Below, piece after piece: positions 11,460 to 22,701 of a DNA stretch of 64,000 nt. The first letter of the stretch is position 1. Every line of letters starts with the position of its first letter. The DNA lies in contig NC_134568.1 of NCBI RefSeq assembly GCF_050947875.1, positions 193,581,353 to 193,645,352 of the forward strand, given 5' to 3'. The notes under the pieces were generated by a model. That model worked only from the letters and a program-made list of their open reading frames with translations. It was not told where the DNA came from and searched no databases. Origin of the DNA: Dermacentor variabilis (taxonomy: Eukaryota; Arthropoda; Arachnida; Ixodida; Ixodidae). A program made the translations under genes and the position numbers.

Positions 11460-12884
11460 ATGATGTTTCATTTATGTCCCATGCTATCGTCCGTGCCTCG
11501 GCCTCTCCAACGTAGTGGGTTCTGCCCTTACACTTGCAGCAAACCAACCAACCTTGGTGAACGGCAGCTGCTGGTGGCTACCGAAGAGGAGAAAGACGAG
11601 GCAGCCGCAGCCATGCCCGAGAAGGAGGCCTCGGACCCCAAGGGAGGCGCCGGGGTTGAAGAGGACCCCTTCCTCAAGAGCACCTGCGTGTACTCGATCA
11701 GCTCGTGCATGATCCTGATCCTGGTGTTCTTCATGGCGCTTCCCGGAGCCCTGATGCCCTATTTGACCAGGGTTCGGTTCATCAGGGATGTGCCCAAGAA
11801 GGAAGACATCCAGCTGGACAACAGAGGCCCCGAACCACTCCTGATTTGCCAGCTGGACCCGCACAGCTTTTCGAGGCCTCCGCCTTGGACCTACGCCCAA
11901 AGATATATCCCTGTTCACCTGTGCTCGCACATTGTGCTTCCGCTTGTAGGCCTACCCGATTTCTTCAGTGACATGCAGAACTACGACAGCCTGACTTCGG
12001 CCAACCCGCCATTTCACCTTGCCGACCTGACTCCCCTCGTTAAGTCCAAGCCGCACCTAAGGCTCCTGGCAGGATTGGGAAGTTTTCAAGACGCCAGCGG
12101 GCTCCTGCATCGGGTTGCATTGAGCCAAGAGAGAAGCACGGCCTTTGCGCGCAACTTACTTCGCTGGACTCTCGTGAACCGCCTGGATGGACTGATGGTG
12201 ACCGGCCTTTTTCCAGTGTCGGACGGCCATTTACGCAATTCTGCCGTGCGCTTGCTCAAGAAACTGGCCACTCTCTTTCGCCACAGGGAGTTCCTGCTCG
12301 TGTTGCCACCCGAGTCTTCTCTGTTACGCAGGCCTAACGCAGGCAAAAGGCTTGCGCAGCTGGTGGATATGGTCGTGCTGCCACCACAATGGCTCGGGCG
12401 CAGCCGAGCGCTGGAAAATGTACTTGCAAGCAGCTTTCCTCCTTCGAAGCTGATTGGGGCCATCCGCTTCGAAGGCATTCCGTACACGCTAAACCACAGG
12501 GATAGTTACACTGGGTCTGTGCCAAGCAACGAACAGACGTTCGCGTACCACGAGCTGTGCGCCAAGCGAGGCTGGAAGCGCCACAACGACGGGGACATCA
12601 CTCTCTTGCATCGCGGTCGTTCTTGGTTCATATACGAAGACGCGCAGTCCTTGGCAATGCAAACTGCAAAATTCATGGAAAAAGGACTCGCCGGCATCCT
12701 TGTGTGGGATGTCAGTGCCGACGACTTCCTGGGCTTCTGTGGCACCAAGAACATCCTACTCGAAGCCGTCCATAATGCTTCTTTAGCGATGAGTGCATCG
12801 TTACTGAATTTGACATCGGAAACCTGGAACAACAACCCCATGAATGCCTCTTCAGTTGCCGAATTAAACATGTCAGTTTTATGA
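11460..12884 (+). CDS. Membrane-anchored, catalytically dead GH18 chitinase-like protein
   Basis: Open frame of 474 codons, no introns or breaks. A better start is Met52 at 11613, in a strong Kozak context (CAGCCATGC); alternatively TTGCAG at 11534-11539 may be a splice acceptor. After a charged N-terminus comes one hydrophobic segment at residues 76-98 without a signal-peptide cleavage pattern, predicting a type II membrane protein. The rest follows a GH18 barrel: HLCSHIVLPLV (150s), LRLLAGLGSF (200-209), RLDGLMVTGLFP (241-252) and GILVWDVSADDFLGFCG (412-428). Active chitinases have DGxDxDxEYP at 243-252; here DGLMVTGLFP lacks both inner Asp and the Glu, so hydrolysis is excluded and carbohydrate binding or signalling is inferred. 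Four N-glycosylation sequons lie at 439-472. It is the only clear host gene in the window. Confidence 0.85.
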   Translation: MMFHLCPMLSSVPRPLQRSGFCPYTCSKPTNLGERQLLVATEEEKDEAAAAMPEKEASDPKGGAGVEEDPFLKSTCVYSISSCMILILVFFMALPGALMPYLTRVRFIRDVPKKEDIQLDNRGPEPLLICQLDPHSFSRPPPWTYAQRYIPVHLCSHIVLPLVGLPDFFSDMQNYDSLTSANPPFHLADLTPLVKSKPHLRLLAGLGSFQDASGLLHRVALSQERSTAFARNLLRWTLVNRLDGLMVTGLFPVSDGHLRNSAVRLLKKLATLFRHREFLLVLPPESSLLRRPNAGKRLAQLVDMVVLPPQWLGRSRALENVLASSFPPSKLIGAIRFEGIPYTLNHRDSYTGSVPSNEQTFAYHELCAKRGWKRHNDGDITLLHRGRSWFIYEDAQSLAMQTAKFMEKGLAGILVWDVSADDFLGFCGTKNILLEAVHNASLAMSASLLNLTSETWNNNPMNASSVAELNMSVL

Positions 12885-14080
12885 CATTGATCAGGCCCGT
12901 GTGTCCATGTATTGTTCCTTTCTCACACACCCGCCTGCAAACGTTTCAAATGCACGTGGGGCTTACCGAGATTTTGCAATGAGCACGCACCAATCGCACT
13001 TTTATTCCTGCTCCATCCTGCGTTGTTCTTCTGGGATTTGGCCGCAGGGAACACGGAGAGAAAGGACACTAATTCAAAATCAAACAAAAGCGTGCATCGC
13101 AGCATCATGCAAATAATTTAACATCTTATAAAATTCTTGGTTCATGAGGTTTAAATTGGAGTTTTCTGTCTCTCTTAAGCACTTTAGATGCGTTCTTGTT
13201 TGTTAAGATGTTGGTCATCAAGCCGATGTGACGAAATGGTAATGATCAAGGATGTGATGTGGTTTTGTTGGTGTGTCATCACGACAGCGTTCCATGTAGG
13301 GCAAATAGCTTCCTCGGTGTCTGTTTGCTAGTTTCGCTACATTGCACGTCTTTGAAAGGGTAAAGCTGCGAAGAAGGAAACACCCACAGATTAAGGCGCG
13401 CGTGTCCCGTAAGAAGGCGGAGAACTAGAGAATTGGGAGGCGTTAAATTTAGTAACTACCATATTACGGGAATAGGCGTGAACAAGTAAGCCAACGGAAG
13501 AGATGGCACATTCTGTTATATAGTGGCAGATCTTTGTTTCCGGTTCTATGGAGATCCTCCTGAGGTTACCACGTTGGATTATCTCACGCCAGGATGCAAC
13601 ACTTCTATTATCCCTAATAAAACAACGAAGCTTCAGCGACGTGACCAACCCTCTACAACGAAAGGATATACAGTCTGTCCCTATATGATACAGCGTCACC
13701 TACACAAACGCGGCTGCCGACATCCGGGAAGGCCAAGACGCCGTCGTGAGCCCAACGCTTCCGCAAATTAAAGCGGCTCGAAATTACAAGCAAGTCTTCT
13801 TACTAATTGTACTGAAGCCCACGCATGGTGGAATTAAAGCCGCTAATATCCTGATTAGTGCGGTAAACGCAGTTCTTCCCATTCCTCCTCAATATCCTCT
13901 TAGTGTAAAAACACGCTCCTTAATCCATCCGCGTGTCTTCTCCCTTTCCCGTAATCTCTCTCAAGTGGAGGATCTTTCTATACGGAGACATCAGGCTGGA
14001 GTGGCCCTTACGCGTTCCATTACCTGGACCAAGTTTCCAACACATGAATACCTCTTGGGCTATATGAAGTGTTCCGCTCC
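12885..14080. other. 3' flank of the GH18-like gene; no gene seen
   Basis: AT-rich. An AATAAA hexamer at about 13617 could serve as a polyadenylation signal, but other AT-rich candidates exist and nothing fixes the transcript end. Confidence 0.4.
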
Positions 14081-14283
14081 AGGTTATGACGTTGCACTGC
14101 TGAGTTCGAGATTGCAGGATCGATCCCGGCCGCGGCGGTTGCATATTGATGGGGGAGAAATACAAAAGCGTTCGTGTACTTACATTTAGTTGCCCGTTAA
14201 AGAACCACGAGTAGTAAAATAAGAGTCCCCCTCTTTGGCGTGCCTCATAATGACATTGTGGTTTTTGCACGTAAAACCCCACA
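14081..14283 (+). mobile_element. tRNA-derived SINE, copy 2 (head truncated)
   Basis: Plus-oriented. The B-box region (GGATCGATCCCGGCCGCGG) is present near 14118-14136, the A box is largely lost, and the body ends with GTGGTTTTTGCACGTAAAACCCC. Same family as the copies at 6706, 31672 and 51728, with several deletions. Confidence 0.75.
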
Positions 14284-15744
14284 ATTTATTCAGATTTAAC
14301 TTAGTGGGTACGGCCCAGGAAGCGTTGCTGTTTCAGTGACTTTGTCTCTAGATGTAGCAACTTTGCGGTGTGTCGCCGCAAAATGGAGCCCTCAAATGTT
14401 GACCTGCTAGATCAACTGGAAAGCTGACTTTCAGACAGATGTCAACCCATATAAATTTCTTCAATAAATTACTGATCGGCCAAAATTTCTTCGCCTGGAG
14501 CCAACCTACTGCGAATGTGCCACATAGCTCGTGATACAGCGGCGTACTCGTTTCTTTACTTTCCTCCCGACATATCGTTGCTGATAAGCTTCGTTCGAAG
14601 CCCATCAGCCTCTTATAACTTCGCGCTGGTTGTCCCCCTTACTACACAGGCTCTGCGCTGCGTCCGGCCAGGCGTGTCGTGATTCAGTCAGGTTATCGTT
14701 CGCGAGGGGCATTGTCCAACCTTAGTGGCCAGTATACAGCGCAGAGGCGTCGGAATTTCCGTTGCCACCTTTCTCGCTGATCGAGCGTTTACAATTACTT
14801 CAACTTGGCTCGTGAGCGTCGCTCACTTGCAACGCCTAACACGATGGCGTTTTAGTGGTGGCAGACTTTGCCAGTCATTCGTTCTCTACATATCTTCATG
14901 TTCTGCTACTAGGTCGCGATTTGTAGCGATGCCTCTTCCCGATGCTAATATCTTTTGGCGCTTTTCGCGTTCGTGAGTGGCCACGTTCGACGCTCCGCCC
15001 AGGGCGGAGCGCCTCTTGAGCACTCAAGAACGCGTAAAGCGCGAAACTGCCGATTTCTTCAAAAAGTTTGGTACATACCCACGGTAGAGGCTTCGCCACG
15101 GTCTTCGCGCACCCGTCGGCGCTTCTCTTTGCCGAGGTATGGCGAACGAATGTTTGTTCTTGCACTTAGCAGTCAGCTTCAAGATGAACTTCGGATCGAA
15201 ATGGAAAGTATTGTGCAACTTTGCGGTTGACTTTAAAAGTAGTTTATAATGCGGCATGATTATGCAACAACAACAGCGATAACAGGCGCCCAATGCGAGG
15301 CATACCGCTGACGTTCGGTTGCCGTAGAGTCCTGATTGGACCCTTGACTTTAAGCAAACAACAGCATTTCCAAATATAAGTCCTGGAACCATTACACTTT
15401 TCGACATATTTAACATATTTTACCCTTCATATTTCCCACTTTGATGTTGCTACTTAATATGTTTGTTATTCAGATTACGTATTTGTAGCTCGTATTTTTT
15501 TTACAATTTTACTACGACTGTATCATGTTTAATGTTTCACTTTGTGCCCTTCCTGCAATAATCCCTGGTGAGATTGCTAGTATGTTCTAAATAAAATAAA
15601 GTAAATAAATACCTCGGAGCACTTCGTAACTATTGTATCCCCACAGGGATCTGTGCTTCATTATTGCCGCGTTTGTCTTCTCCTTTGCTATATTGCTATT
15701 ATTTAAATATATTCATTGCCTTCGTCTATCCATACACCAGGGTA
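14284..15744. other. No gene seen
   Basis: Short frames only. A small GC palindrome (GCTCCGCCCAGGGCGGAGC) lies at about 14992-15010. An AATAAA-rich patch lies at 15589-15612. Confidence 0.45.
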
Positions 15745-16330
15745 TTTGTATTAACTTGTCCGAGGTATTTCCTGGCCTAGTATTGACACTGTCTGTTCAC
15801 TGTTTTCATTGAATACCATAAAACCTGATGTCTTAACGCTACATTTAAATCCTAGATTCTCACCTTCCTGTCCACAAATATTACCCAGAAGTTGCATATA
15901 ACTTGGCCGGTTAGGAAGCAGCAGAATGTCGCCCACATAAAACAAACCTTGAACCTGTTGCTCTGCTATTGTGCCCGCTTGTTTACATGAGAGATTAAAC
16001 CCGATATTGATTCCTTACCTCTGTGTACATATATATATTGATCCTTACCGTGTACATCATTAATAGCAGCGGGGATAAAAGGCACCGGTGTCTCTCTCTT
16101 GGTGATATCAACTCTCGCCTCACTCCCGATCCCTTACTATTCAACGCAAACGCTATTTTCGGGGTAAATCTCCCTCAAAAGCTGCATAAAGTCGTTGCCT
16201 AAGCCTTCCCCTTCCAGAATATCCCACAAAATGTTGCGGTTCGCTTTGTCATACGCTCTGGTAATGTCTAAAAAAGCCACCCATAGCGGTCACCTTCCTT
16301 CTCTGCATATTTCAATACACTACATCGCCC
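15745..16330 (-). pseudogene. Fragment of a LINE reverse transcriptase (clade unknown)
   Basis: Read on the minus strand, 16330-16145 gives FLDITRAYDKANRNILWD, the first RT catalytic block (family form FLDxxxAYDxVxRxxLW), then LREIYPENSVCVE. About 200 bp later 15945-15751 gives a VGDILLLPNRPSYMQLL stretch in the position of the ADD box, with the ADD residues replaced by VGD, then NICGQEGENLGFKCSVKTSG. Stops and shifts separate the parts. It belongs to a different LINE group from copies A and B. Typing needs a database comparison. Confidence 0.7.
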
Positions 16331-16593
16331 CAAGGTGAACATTCCGGCTTTGTGGTGGTAAAAAACATGTTGATTTAAAATTCCTGTACTAGTTTCCGGG
16401 CCTAGGTTGGTCTCACACATACTACATCAGGGAATCCAAGCCAGAGACCATGATATAGGAGAGGAGAAACTCAAGATGGAGCACCGTGAGCCAACGTCCG
16501 GAGTTCATCCGGGCCAGTAGGCGATATCAGTCCTCTAGCAAGGTGCCTTTTTCGGATTGTGATAATTCAAAGCCCCAGTGATCCAAAGAGGGC

Positions 16594-16597
16594 ATAT

Positions 16598-16656
<59 letters not shown>

Positions 16657-16659
16657 TTG
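16594..16659 (-). repeat. (TTTA)n / (AAAT)n 3' tail of LINE B
   Basis: About 16 tetranucleotide repeats on the 3' side of the LINE B coding region, where CR1/Jockey-type elements end in short tandem repeats. Confidence 0.9.
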
Positions 16660-16719
16660 TCATACTCTCAAGGCCCGGGGCATTACAGAGAGGAGTGGTG
16701 ATTATTACAAACAAATTCG

Positions 16720-18720
16720 TTAACAAAATTCTTGGAAGTTTGTGGCGTCAGAAATGGCAGTGATGGAGGCAGGGAGGCGGTTACAGTCATTCGTCGTTCT
16801 TGGTAAAATGGAATCAAAATAAACGTTGGTGCGACAAGTTGGAACTTCAACCTTAAAACGATGATCCGTGCGTGACGATATGTATGACGGCGGGGAGATT
16901 AGTTCATCCTTAAGTGTTTCGTTAGTGCAATAAATCATGTGAAAAAGGCATAGGCGAAAGTATTTACGACGTAAGTCTAGGTTAGGCAAGTCAAGGGTTA
17001 GTTTCATTGACGAGACACTTGCATGACGAGAATAATTCAAAAGAATAAAACGAGCAGCTCTGTTTTGAATGGATTCAATGGTATTTTTTAGCTTTAGAGT
17101 AGAAGGGTCGAAAATGGAGCATGCATATTGAAGTTTAGGCCTCACTAAGGATTTGTACAGAAGTAAGTTGACAGCTGCAGTTGCCGATGAAAAATAACGC
17201 CATAAAAACCCAAGCATGCGATTAGCGTTACCGTAAATGTAATTTATATGAATGTTCCATGTAAGATTGTGTGTAATGTAGATACCAAGATATTTGTGTG
17301 ATGAAACATTTTCTACAGGTATGTTGTTAATATTGTACGTAGGAAGGGTGGTATTTCTGACAGCACGGGACACACGCATCGCCTTACATTTATTAGAATT
17401 GAGCTTCATTTGGGATCTAGAACACCACGATGTTACTATGCCAATGTCTGATTGAAAAGTATCGCAGTCGCCAGAGTCAGAAATGACACGATAGAGAACA
17501 CAGTCATCGGCGAATAACTTAATTAATGATTTAATTTGGTCTGGGAGGTCATTATTATAAATTAAAAATAATAATGGTCCTAGAACCGACCGTTGCGGTA
17601 CACCGGAGGTTACTCGACCAGTGGAAGAGAAGCATTCGTTAGCCTAAACATATTGGGAACGGTTAGACAAAAAAAACTTGATCCAAGCACACAAGTTAGG
17701 ATCAAAGTTGAGGTTACCTAATTTAGTTAAACGTAATGCGTGTGAAACAGTATCGAAGGCTTTGGCGAAGTCTAAAAAAATGCAGTCAGTAATAACGCTA
17801 GCATCCATCGCCCGGAATAAAGCATTGGTGAATGACGAAAGCTGTGTTTTCAAAATAGTGTTTTCTAAATCCGTGTTGGTAGGGGGTGCAAAATAAGTTT
17901 GACTCGAGAAATGAAACCAGGCGTGAGTAAATAATGTGCTCCATTAATTTGCAGGGAACGCTGGTTAGGGATATAGGTCTGTAATTAAGTGGGGAGTACC
18001 GACTGCCAGACTTATGTACGGGAATCACCATCCCTGCCTTCCAATCGTTCGGGAGAATGGTGGTTTGAAGTGATTGAGCAAAGATTTCGCTCAGAATTAT
18101 AGATGAATAAGTAATAGTTCCCTTAAGAAATTTCGTGTTGATACCACCTACTCCACTGCATGCAGAAACTTTTGATGTCTGTATCAACCTTACAACACCA
18201 TCAAGATCAATGGTAATAGGAAGCATTAGAAAATAGTGCACATCAGAAAAAAACAGTACTTGCGCACAGCACAGAATCCGAAAATAGAGATGAACGCGTC
18301 ATTCAACACCTCACAACAGACGCTGCGATCGACAGGTTCGTTGTTAAGATTACACAGTTCAATGGCACTAGATTTCTTACCGTTGACCGCATTTCTGTGG
18401 GTTGTCTTTCAAGAAAGAAGGCAACGTGTGCTCATAAAATGTTGTTTTAGACTCTGCTACAGCATTCTTGTAGTCGCTCAGTGCTATTGTGTAAGCATTC
18501 CAACGCTCTTGATTGCCAGTTAATTTTGCTCGTCGGAAAAGCCTTTTCTTTTTGTTCGGTAAACGTTTCAGACGCGAGTTGAACCAAGGTGCGCGAGAAC
18601 TAGAATAAATACGTTTTTGCGGGATGTACCGGTTAATTAAAGAGTTGGCTTTTTCTGTGAATATCGACCAGTTTTTTCCAACCGATCGAGAGTTGAAACT
18701 TGGAATGTAGTCAATGATGA
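16720..18720 (-). pseudogene. Reverse transcriptase of LINE B
   Basis: Three frame segments give one RT. 18720-18230 holds the linker after the endonuclease (SRAPWFNSRLKRLP). 18241-17798 has GGINTKFLKG, DWKAGMVIPVHKSGS and NYRPISLTSVPCKLMEH. 17853-17644 has IFLDFAKAFDTV with the first catalytic Asp. The FADD box is at 17503-17514. 17409-16720 ends the protein with YLGIYITHNLTWN and RPKLQYACSIFDP. Shifts and stops lie between the segments. Motif wording is close to LINE A, so the two are related families or subfamilies. Confidence 0.88.
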
Positions 18721-18726
18721 AAGTTT

Positions 18727-19735
18727 CTAGTTCGTTATTAATTGCGGCAAAATCAGCATTTCTGTAATCACGTATAACTTTCGACGAGGTAACAGATGGG
18801 TGGGTAACTGCAAATTACACTGGATTATACAATGGTCGCTAATACCCGGTAAGTAAGTTAGAGGCGAAACAAATTCCGGGGATGTAGTGAGGATTAAATC
18901 TAGGATATTAGCCGAGTGTGCAGAACATCGAGTAGGCTTCAAAACAAGCTGGTGCAGGTTAAAATCGGGGCAAAGGCTGATGAATTCGGAATATTCAGAA
19001 CAGCTCTCTTGAGTTGAAGGGGGATCAGTATGCCAGTTAATGCCAGGAAAGTTAAAGTTCCCGAGGAGTATTAGTGGCGTGGAAGGGAACCGTAAAATTA
19101 GACTATTTAAGGCATCGTAAACGTGTGAACAAAATATTTTAGGTGAGGAAGGGGGCCTGTACACGACGCAAATGATAGAATCTTTACACGACGCAAGCTC
19201 AATTGCAGCAGTGGTAATCGAATGCCCAACGCCGATAAGTACACCGCCAACACACCGCACATCACGGTCATGTCGATAGAAACGGTAAACACCCTCGCAT
19301 TCCAAAGTTTCACGGTCTTCAATTTCGCTAGAAAACCATGTCTCTGTCACGATAACAATATCGGCATTGCACGTGTCGACGACAAAAGATAAAGCATCCC
19401 GCTTGTTGCATACACTGTGAATATTTGAATAAAAAAGAGAAATATTTTTTGCCACCGGACCATGACTTCGATATGTTTTTGAATTGATAGGGCCATCAGA
19501 AGGTGCATTTGGGACAGAATTTGTTGAACGAAGCTCGTCTGTGTGGATTTCGCAGACTCGGTCAGTTACCGGACAGTAAACGGAAGCTTTTTTGTCGATT
19601 TGTAGACGGTTAAGGCGTAGCACATATTTCTGTCCGCTAGCCTTTCCGAATTCAATCAATTTTTTATGTGACAAGCTTGTGGTGCGGCAGAAGTCTTCGC
19701 TAACAGAAATGCCAGAACCTTAGAATTTTTTTTCG
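18727..19735 (-). pseudogene. ORF1 C-terminus fused to APE endonuclease, LINE B
   Basis: One open frame (19674-18727, extending in frame toward 19735) runs from the end of the ORF1-like domain (SEDF, SHKKLIEFGKASG) into the endonuclease without a stop. Endonuclease landmarks: YSNIHSVCNKRDAL (Asn motif), VTETWFS (Glu motif), VYRPPSSP, LGNFNFPGINW, LDLILTTSP and GISDHCI. The family has GDFN where this copy reads GNFN, so a catalytic Asp is replaced by Asn. The unbroken ORF1-to-endonuclease reading supports a single-polyprotein organisation for this element type. Confidence 0.85.
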
Positions 19736-20426
19736 CTCAGTGAAAACCTTTCGCTTAAGCTTTGAGGACGAGAATTTTACGATTATGGGCCGTTGTTTAT
19801 TTACTGCGTAGGAACCCAGCCTGTGGGCGCGGGAAATGGCTTCGTCTATTAAAGTTATCTGTAGTAAACTGGTAAGGCAGTTTCGAATTTTAGTTTCAGA
19901 TTCGGACCAGTTCTCAGCTGGGACGTCAGGAATCCCGTAGAATATAAGGTTGTCACGGCGAGAACGGTCTTCCAGCTCGTCCAACCGAGAAGTTATTGCT
20001 GTAGTTTCGTCTCGCACAGCTTCATCGACTACTCTCGGTAGATCAACACCATTCTGATTTGCTTCATATTCCAGGGATTCAACTGTTGCGAGCCTACTGG
20101 CTAAGTTGGAAACTTCTTCCTCAAGTTTTTGCTGATTAGCTCGGACCTCTGATAGCATCCCTATTACCTCGGTATGGCGTGCGTCACTTTTAGCCGACAA
20201 GGCGGCAATGGCGTCTAGAATCTCCTTTTCAGGACCAGGGTTCTGTTCCACATCCCCAGCTAACATAAGCAATTTAACAACATATATACACTCAAAAAAA
20301 ATCACAAAGAATCACCAGTGGGCCTGGGAAGAGCAGCAGACAGATATTACTGGATCGCTTGGCGTGCAACGATGGGTGTTTACCAACCTGTACAACAAAC
20401 AAGAACGGATTTTGCAGCGGCCGCAT
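19700..20426 (-). pseudogene. ORF1-like protein of LINE B with hydrophobic leader and 2A motif
   Basis: Two frames joined at an A8 run on the plus strand (20294-20301). Upstream, Met at 20426 in strong Kozak context (GGCAGCCATGC) opens a 44-residue leader ending in a hydrophobic patch (NICLLLFPGPLVILC), then a stop. In the next frame hydrophobic residues continue (CIYVVKLLML) straight into GDVEQNPGP. An in-frame ATG also exists at 20264-20266. After the motif come a charged coiled-coil-like region and RRDNLIFYGIPD with AHRLGSY, typical of LINE ORF1 RNA-binding domains. The frame ends at 19700 after a T8 run. That leader and 2A were once one frame is inference. Confidence 0.75.
20231..20254 (-). 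other. 2A-like ribosome-skipping motif (DVEQNPGP)
   Basis: The eight codons read DVEQNPGP, an exact fit to the 2A consensus D(V/I)ExNPGP, preceded by the hydrophobic run KLLMLAG usual for active 2A. Such motifs make the ribosome skip the Gly-Pro bond and restart. They are known from some viruses and from certain CR1/L2-type LINEs, where the upstream peptide can also act as a secretion signal (established knowledge, from memory). Activity here is untested. Confidence 0.88.
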
Positions 20427-20430
20427 GGCT

Positions 20431-22701
20431 GCCGCTCCGTCCAGCCCTCTGAAGTGGCCCGATGAAAGCGTCGCTCTTAAGTACGTCCGGCTGACTGGTA
20501 GCCAAAGAAGACAATCCGCACGGACTGCGGTTATACGTGTGAAAAGAAAGTACTGCGTAACCAAACTTTTGAAACACGTACACTTCGAGCGCGAACTATA
20601 AGAAACCTGTCTGGCGAGCACAGTGCCCGAGCGCTTTTGGCAAAAGCGCCGAGAGACGGCGCCACAGAACCTGGTAGCACGCGGCGCCCTGTCGGACTTC
20701 AACAGGCAGCCGAGCCGGAGCTCCCGTCTCGGGCTCAGAACGAGCGCGGTGGCCCGGGTCGCGAGCACATCGATCGCACGTGATCAGCTCCGCGTGTTTC
20801 TCAGAGCCGGGCCCTTGGCTAAAGTGTTCGTACCGCGGGCCCCACGCTCATGCCAGCAGAAGCGCGGCCGGCGGCTCCGATGTGCGTCCCGCGTCGCATG
20901 GCACGGCATGCATGCTGGGCGACCGGTGGCAGGGCCGCCTGCTTGCCTTCGTCGCTCCTCGTGGCTCTGGTGGTGCTCGGATTACCACCGGCAGCGCGAC
21001 CACGCGACCAGTCGCCGGTAAAAGGTCGGTACACGCTTCTGAATTATGCGACAGACGTCGGCGCACTTTTTTTCCTAATTTCAGCTTCGCGGTAGCGCGG
21101 CCGAAAAGTTTTTGCTCTGCGTCGCTTGCAAGAATACCATACTGTACCGTTCTACGTACGCTATTCTTGCAACGTAACCTGATTTCTTCTGAAATCGGTT
21201 TCCCGCATTTCTTTTTCCATCTGTCATCTTCCTAGACTTTCTCTGGTTTTCGCACAACTTTTGCGAAAACATCCGTGTCGAAGGATTAGGTGCATGCCAA
21301 CGTAACTTCGCGATGACCAATCGGTTCTGTAAAATGCGCAACTGATCTCAACACGTTCGCAGTCTACTTTTATGAGGCATATACTGATCGCTATCGGCGT
21401 TGCTGCTATTTTTTCCTTTTACCGTCCCTCTTTGCCGCTATTTATTTTTTTTAGTGTACGAAGTTTGAAGTGTTGAACAGGAGAACCTGAAAGTTTCGCA
21501 TTGCGGATTGCATGCACTCACCAACACAGAGCCACCTGATAGAGGCGAGCAAGTTTAACAGTTTTATGTTAAGTAGGGCCGGGACATCGGCCTGAGGTTA
21601 ATTTCTCTAGCCCACTGTTGTGCAGTGGGGGAAGCGGAAGAGGATAAGAGGCACAAGTTTGGGGACGATGAGGAGGGAACAAGCGAAGCACATAACGGGC
21701 AAGACTACTCAAGGCTTAGAGACCAGGCCCACGCTAGACCCGTCTGTGCACGAGACCACCGTATCATATGATGATTTTGTTTTGCGATAACAATGTACTT
21801 AATGATTTCTCACGCATTGGAGTATTATTGTAACGAACTGCAATGAAATATTGACACTATGCAGGCATTATTTTCTTGCTTTTGATGAAGAGAATAATTT
21901 TGAAAAAAAAAAGTTTATTAAAAATGAATTTGAATGCACTTCCAAACGGTAGCTTGTCCTTTAAGTTTCTTAGCGAGTCAGTGGTCACAAGAATATATAA
22001 ATTCAAGGTAAAACATCAACCAGAAGCAATTCAGCTTCAATCAGTATTGCGTTTTTAGGCTTTTGAAGTACGTTGCAATTTGCCTGATTAACGTATTGCC
22101 TGTTGCAAGGATTGTGCATCGAACTCATTGTTTGTATTACTTATTTATTTATTGTTTATTAATTTAAATACCTTTCTTGATGCTATGCGTTCTCTAAGCT
22201 GCTGATATTTGTAGCGAAAGCGTTAAATAATACTGACTGTTTTATCGATTAACGATGGAGGGAAACTTGGCGCCTGGTTACGATCTAGGCTCGTATACAG
22301 AACAGTTTGACGGAAGTGTCCGCCATTCGCCATTGCGCACCAACGGTATCGTAATCGCGTTGATCGCTAATCGTTATCGTGATTGGCGGGCGCCAGAACG
22401 CCAGAAAATGGAGGAATGGTCTTACGGAAGTTACATTACAGACGTTTCGCGAATATCGGTCTTTGTTCTGAGCTGTAATTTTTCGTTTTTGCTTATAGGT
22501 CTGGCGAGAGAAAGAGGACTGCCGTACGCAGACCTCTGACGCCTCGGGCCCTATTTTTTAACAGTCCATTTCATTTTTCACTCTTATCATACGTCGCGCC
22601 AAGTGGTCGATCTCGGCGATAACAGCGACCTGGCCCCGTCCGAGCCGATTATGTAGGATTAAAATAGAACGACAGAGAGCTGAGTTAGTTGGTAAGGATT
22701 C
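20431..22701. other. No gene seen; possible LINE B leader near 20431-20770
   Basis: 20431-20770 stays open in the leader frame on the minus strand and may be 5' UTR of LINE B. The rest holds only short unrecognised frames, including one of 94 codons at 22255-22539 with no known domain. AT-rich at 21880-22230. Confidence 0.4.

Larger units (their letters stand above)
16594..20430 (-). mobile_element. CR1-like LINE, copy B, with 2A-like motif
   Basis: A nearly full-length non-LTR retrotransposon read right to left: N-terminal hydrophobic leader and 2A-like motif (20231-20426), coiled-coil and ORF1-like domain, APE endonuclease, reverse transcriptase, and a tail of (AAAT)n repeats (16594-16659 on the plus strand as TTTA). 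The 5' limit is uncertain; transcribed leader may extend beyond 20430. Domain order and motifs match copy A. Frame breaks occur at 8-base homopolymers at 20294-20301 and 19726-19733, and again in the RT, so this copy is inactive. Confidence 0.9.

Noticed and set aside
20303..20305. Start of the LINE B ORF1 frame at this position
   Set aside because: The codon is GTG, not ATG, with a stop just upstream. A eukaryotic start is more likely the Kozak ATG at 20426 (in the shifted frame) or the ATG at 20264-20266.
22255..22539. 94-codon frame with an apparent membrane segment
   Set aside because: No recognised family, no Kozak or splice support, and the length is within chance expectation for this sequence.
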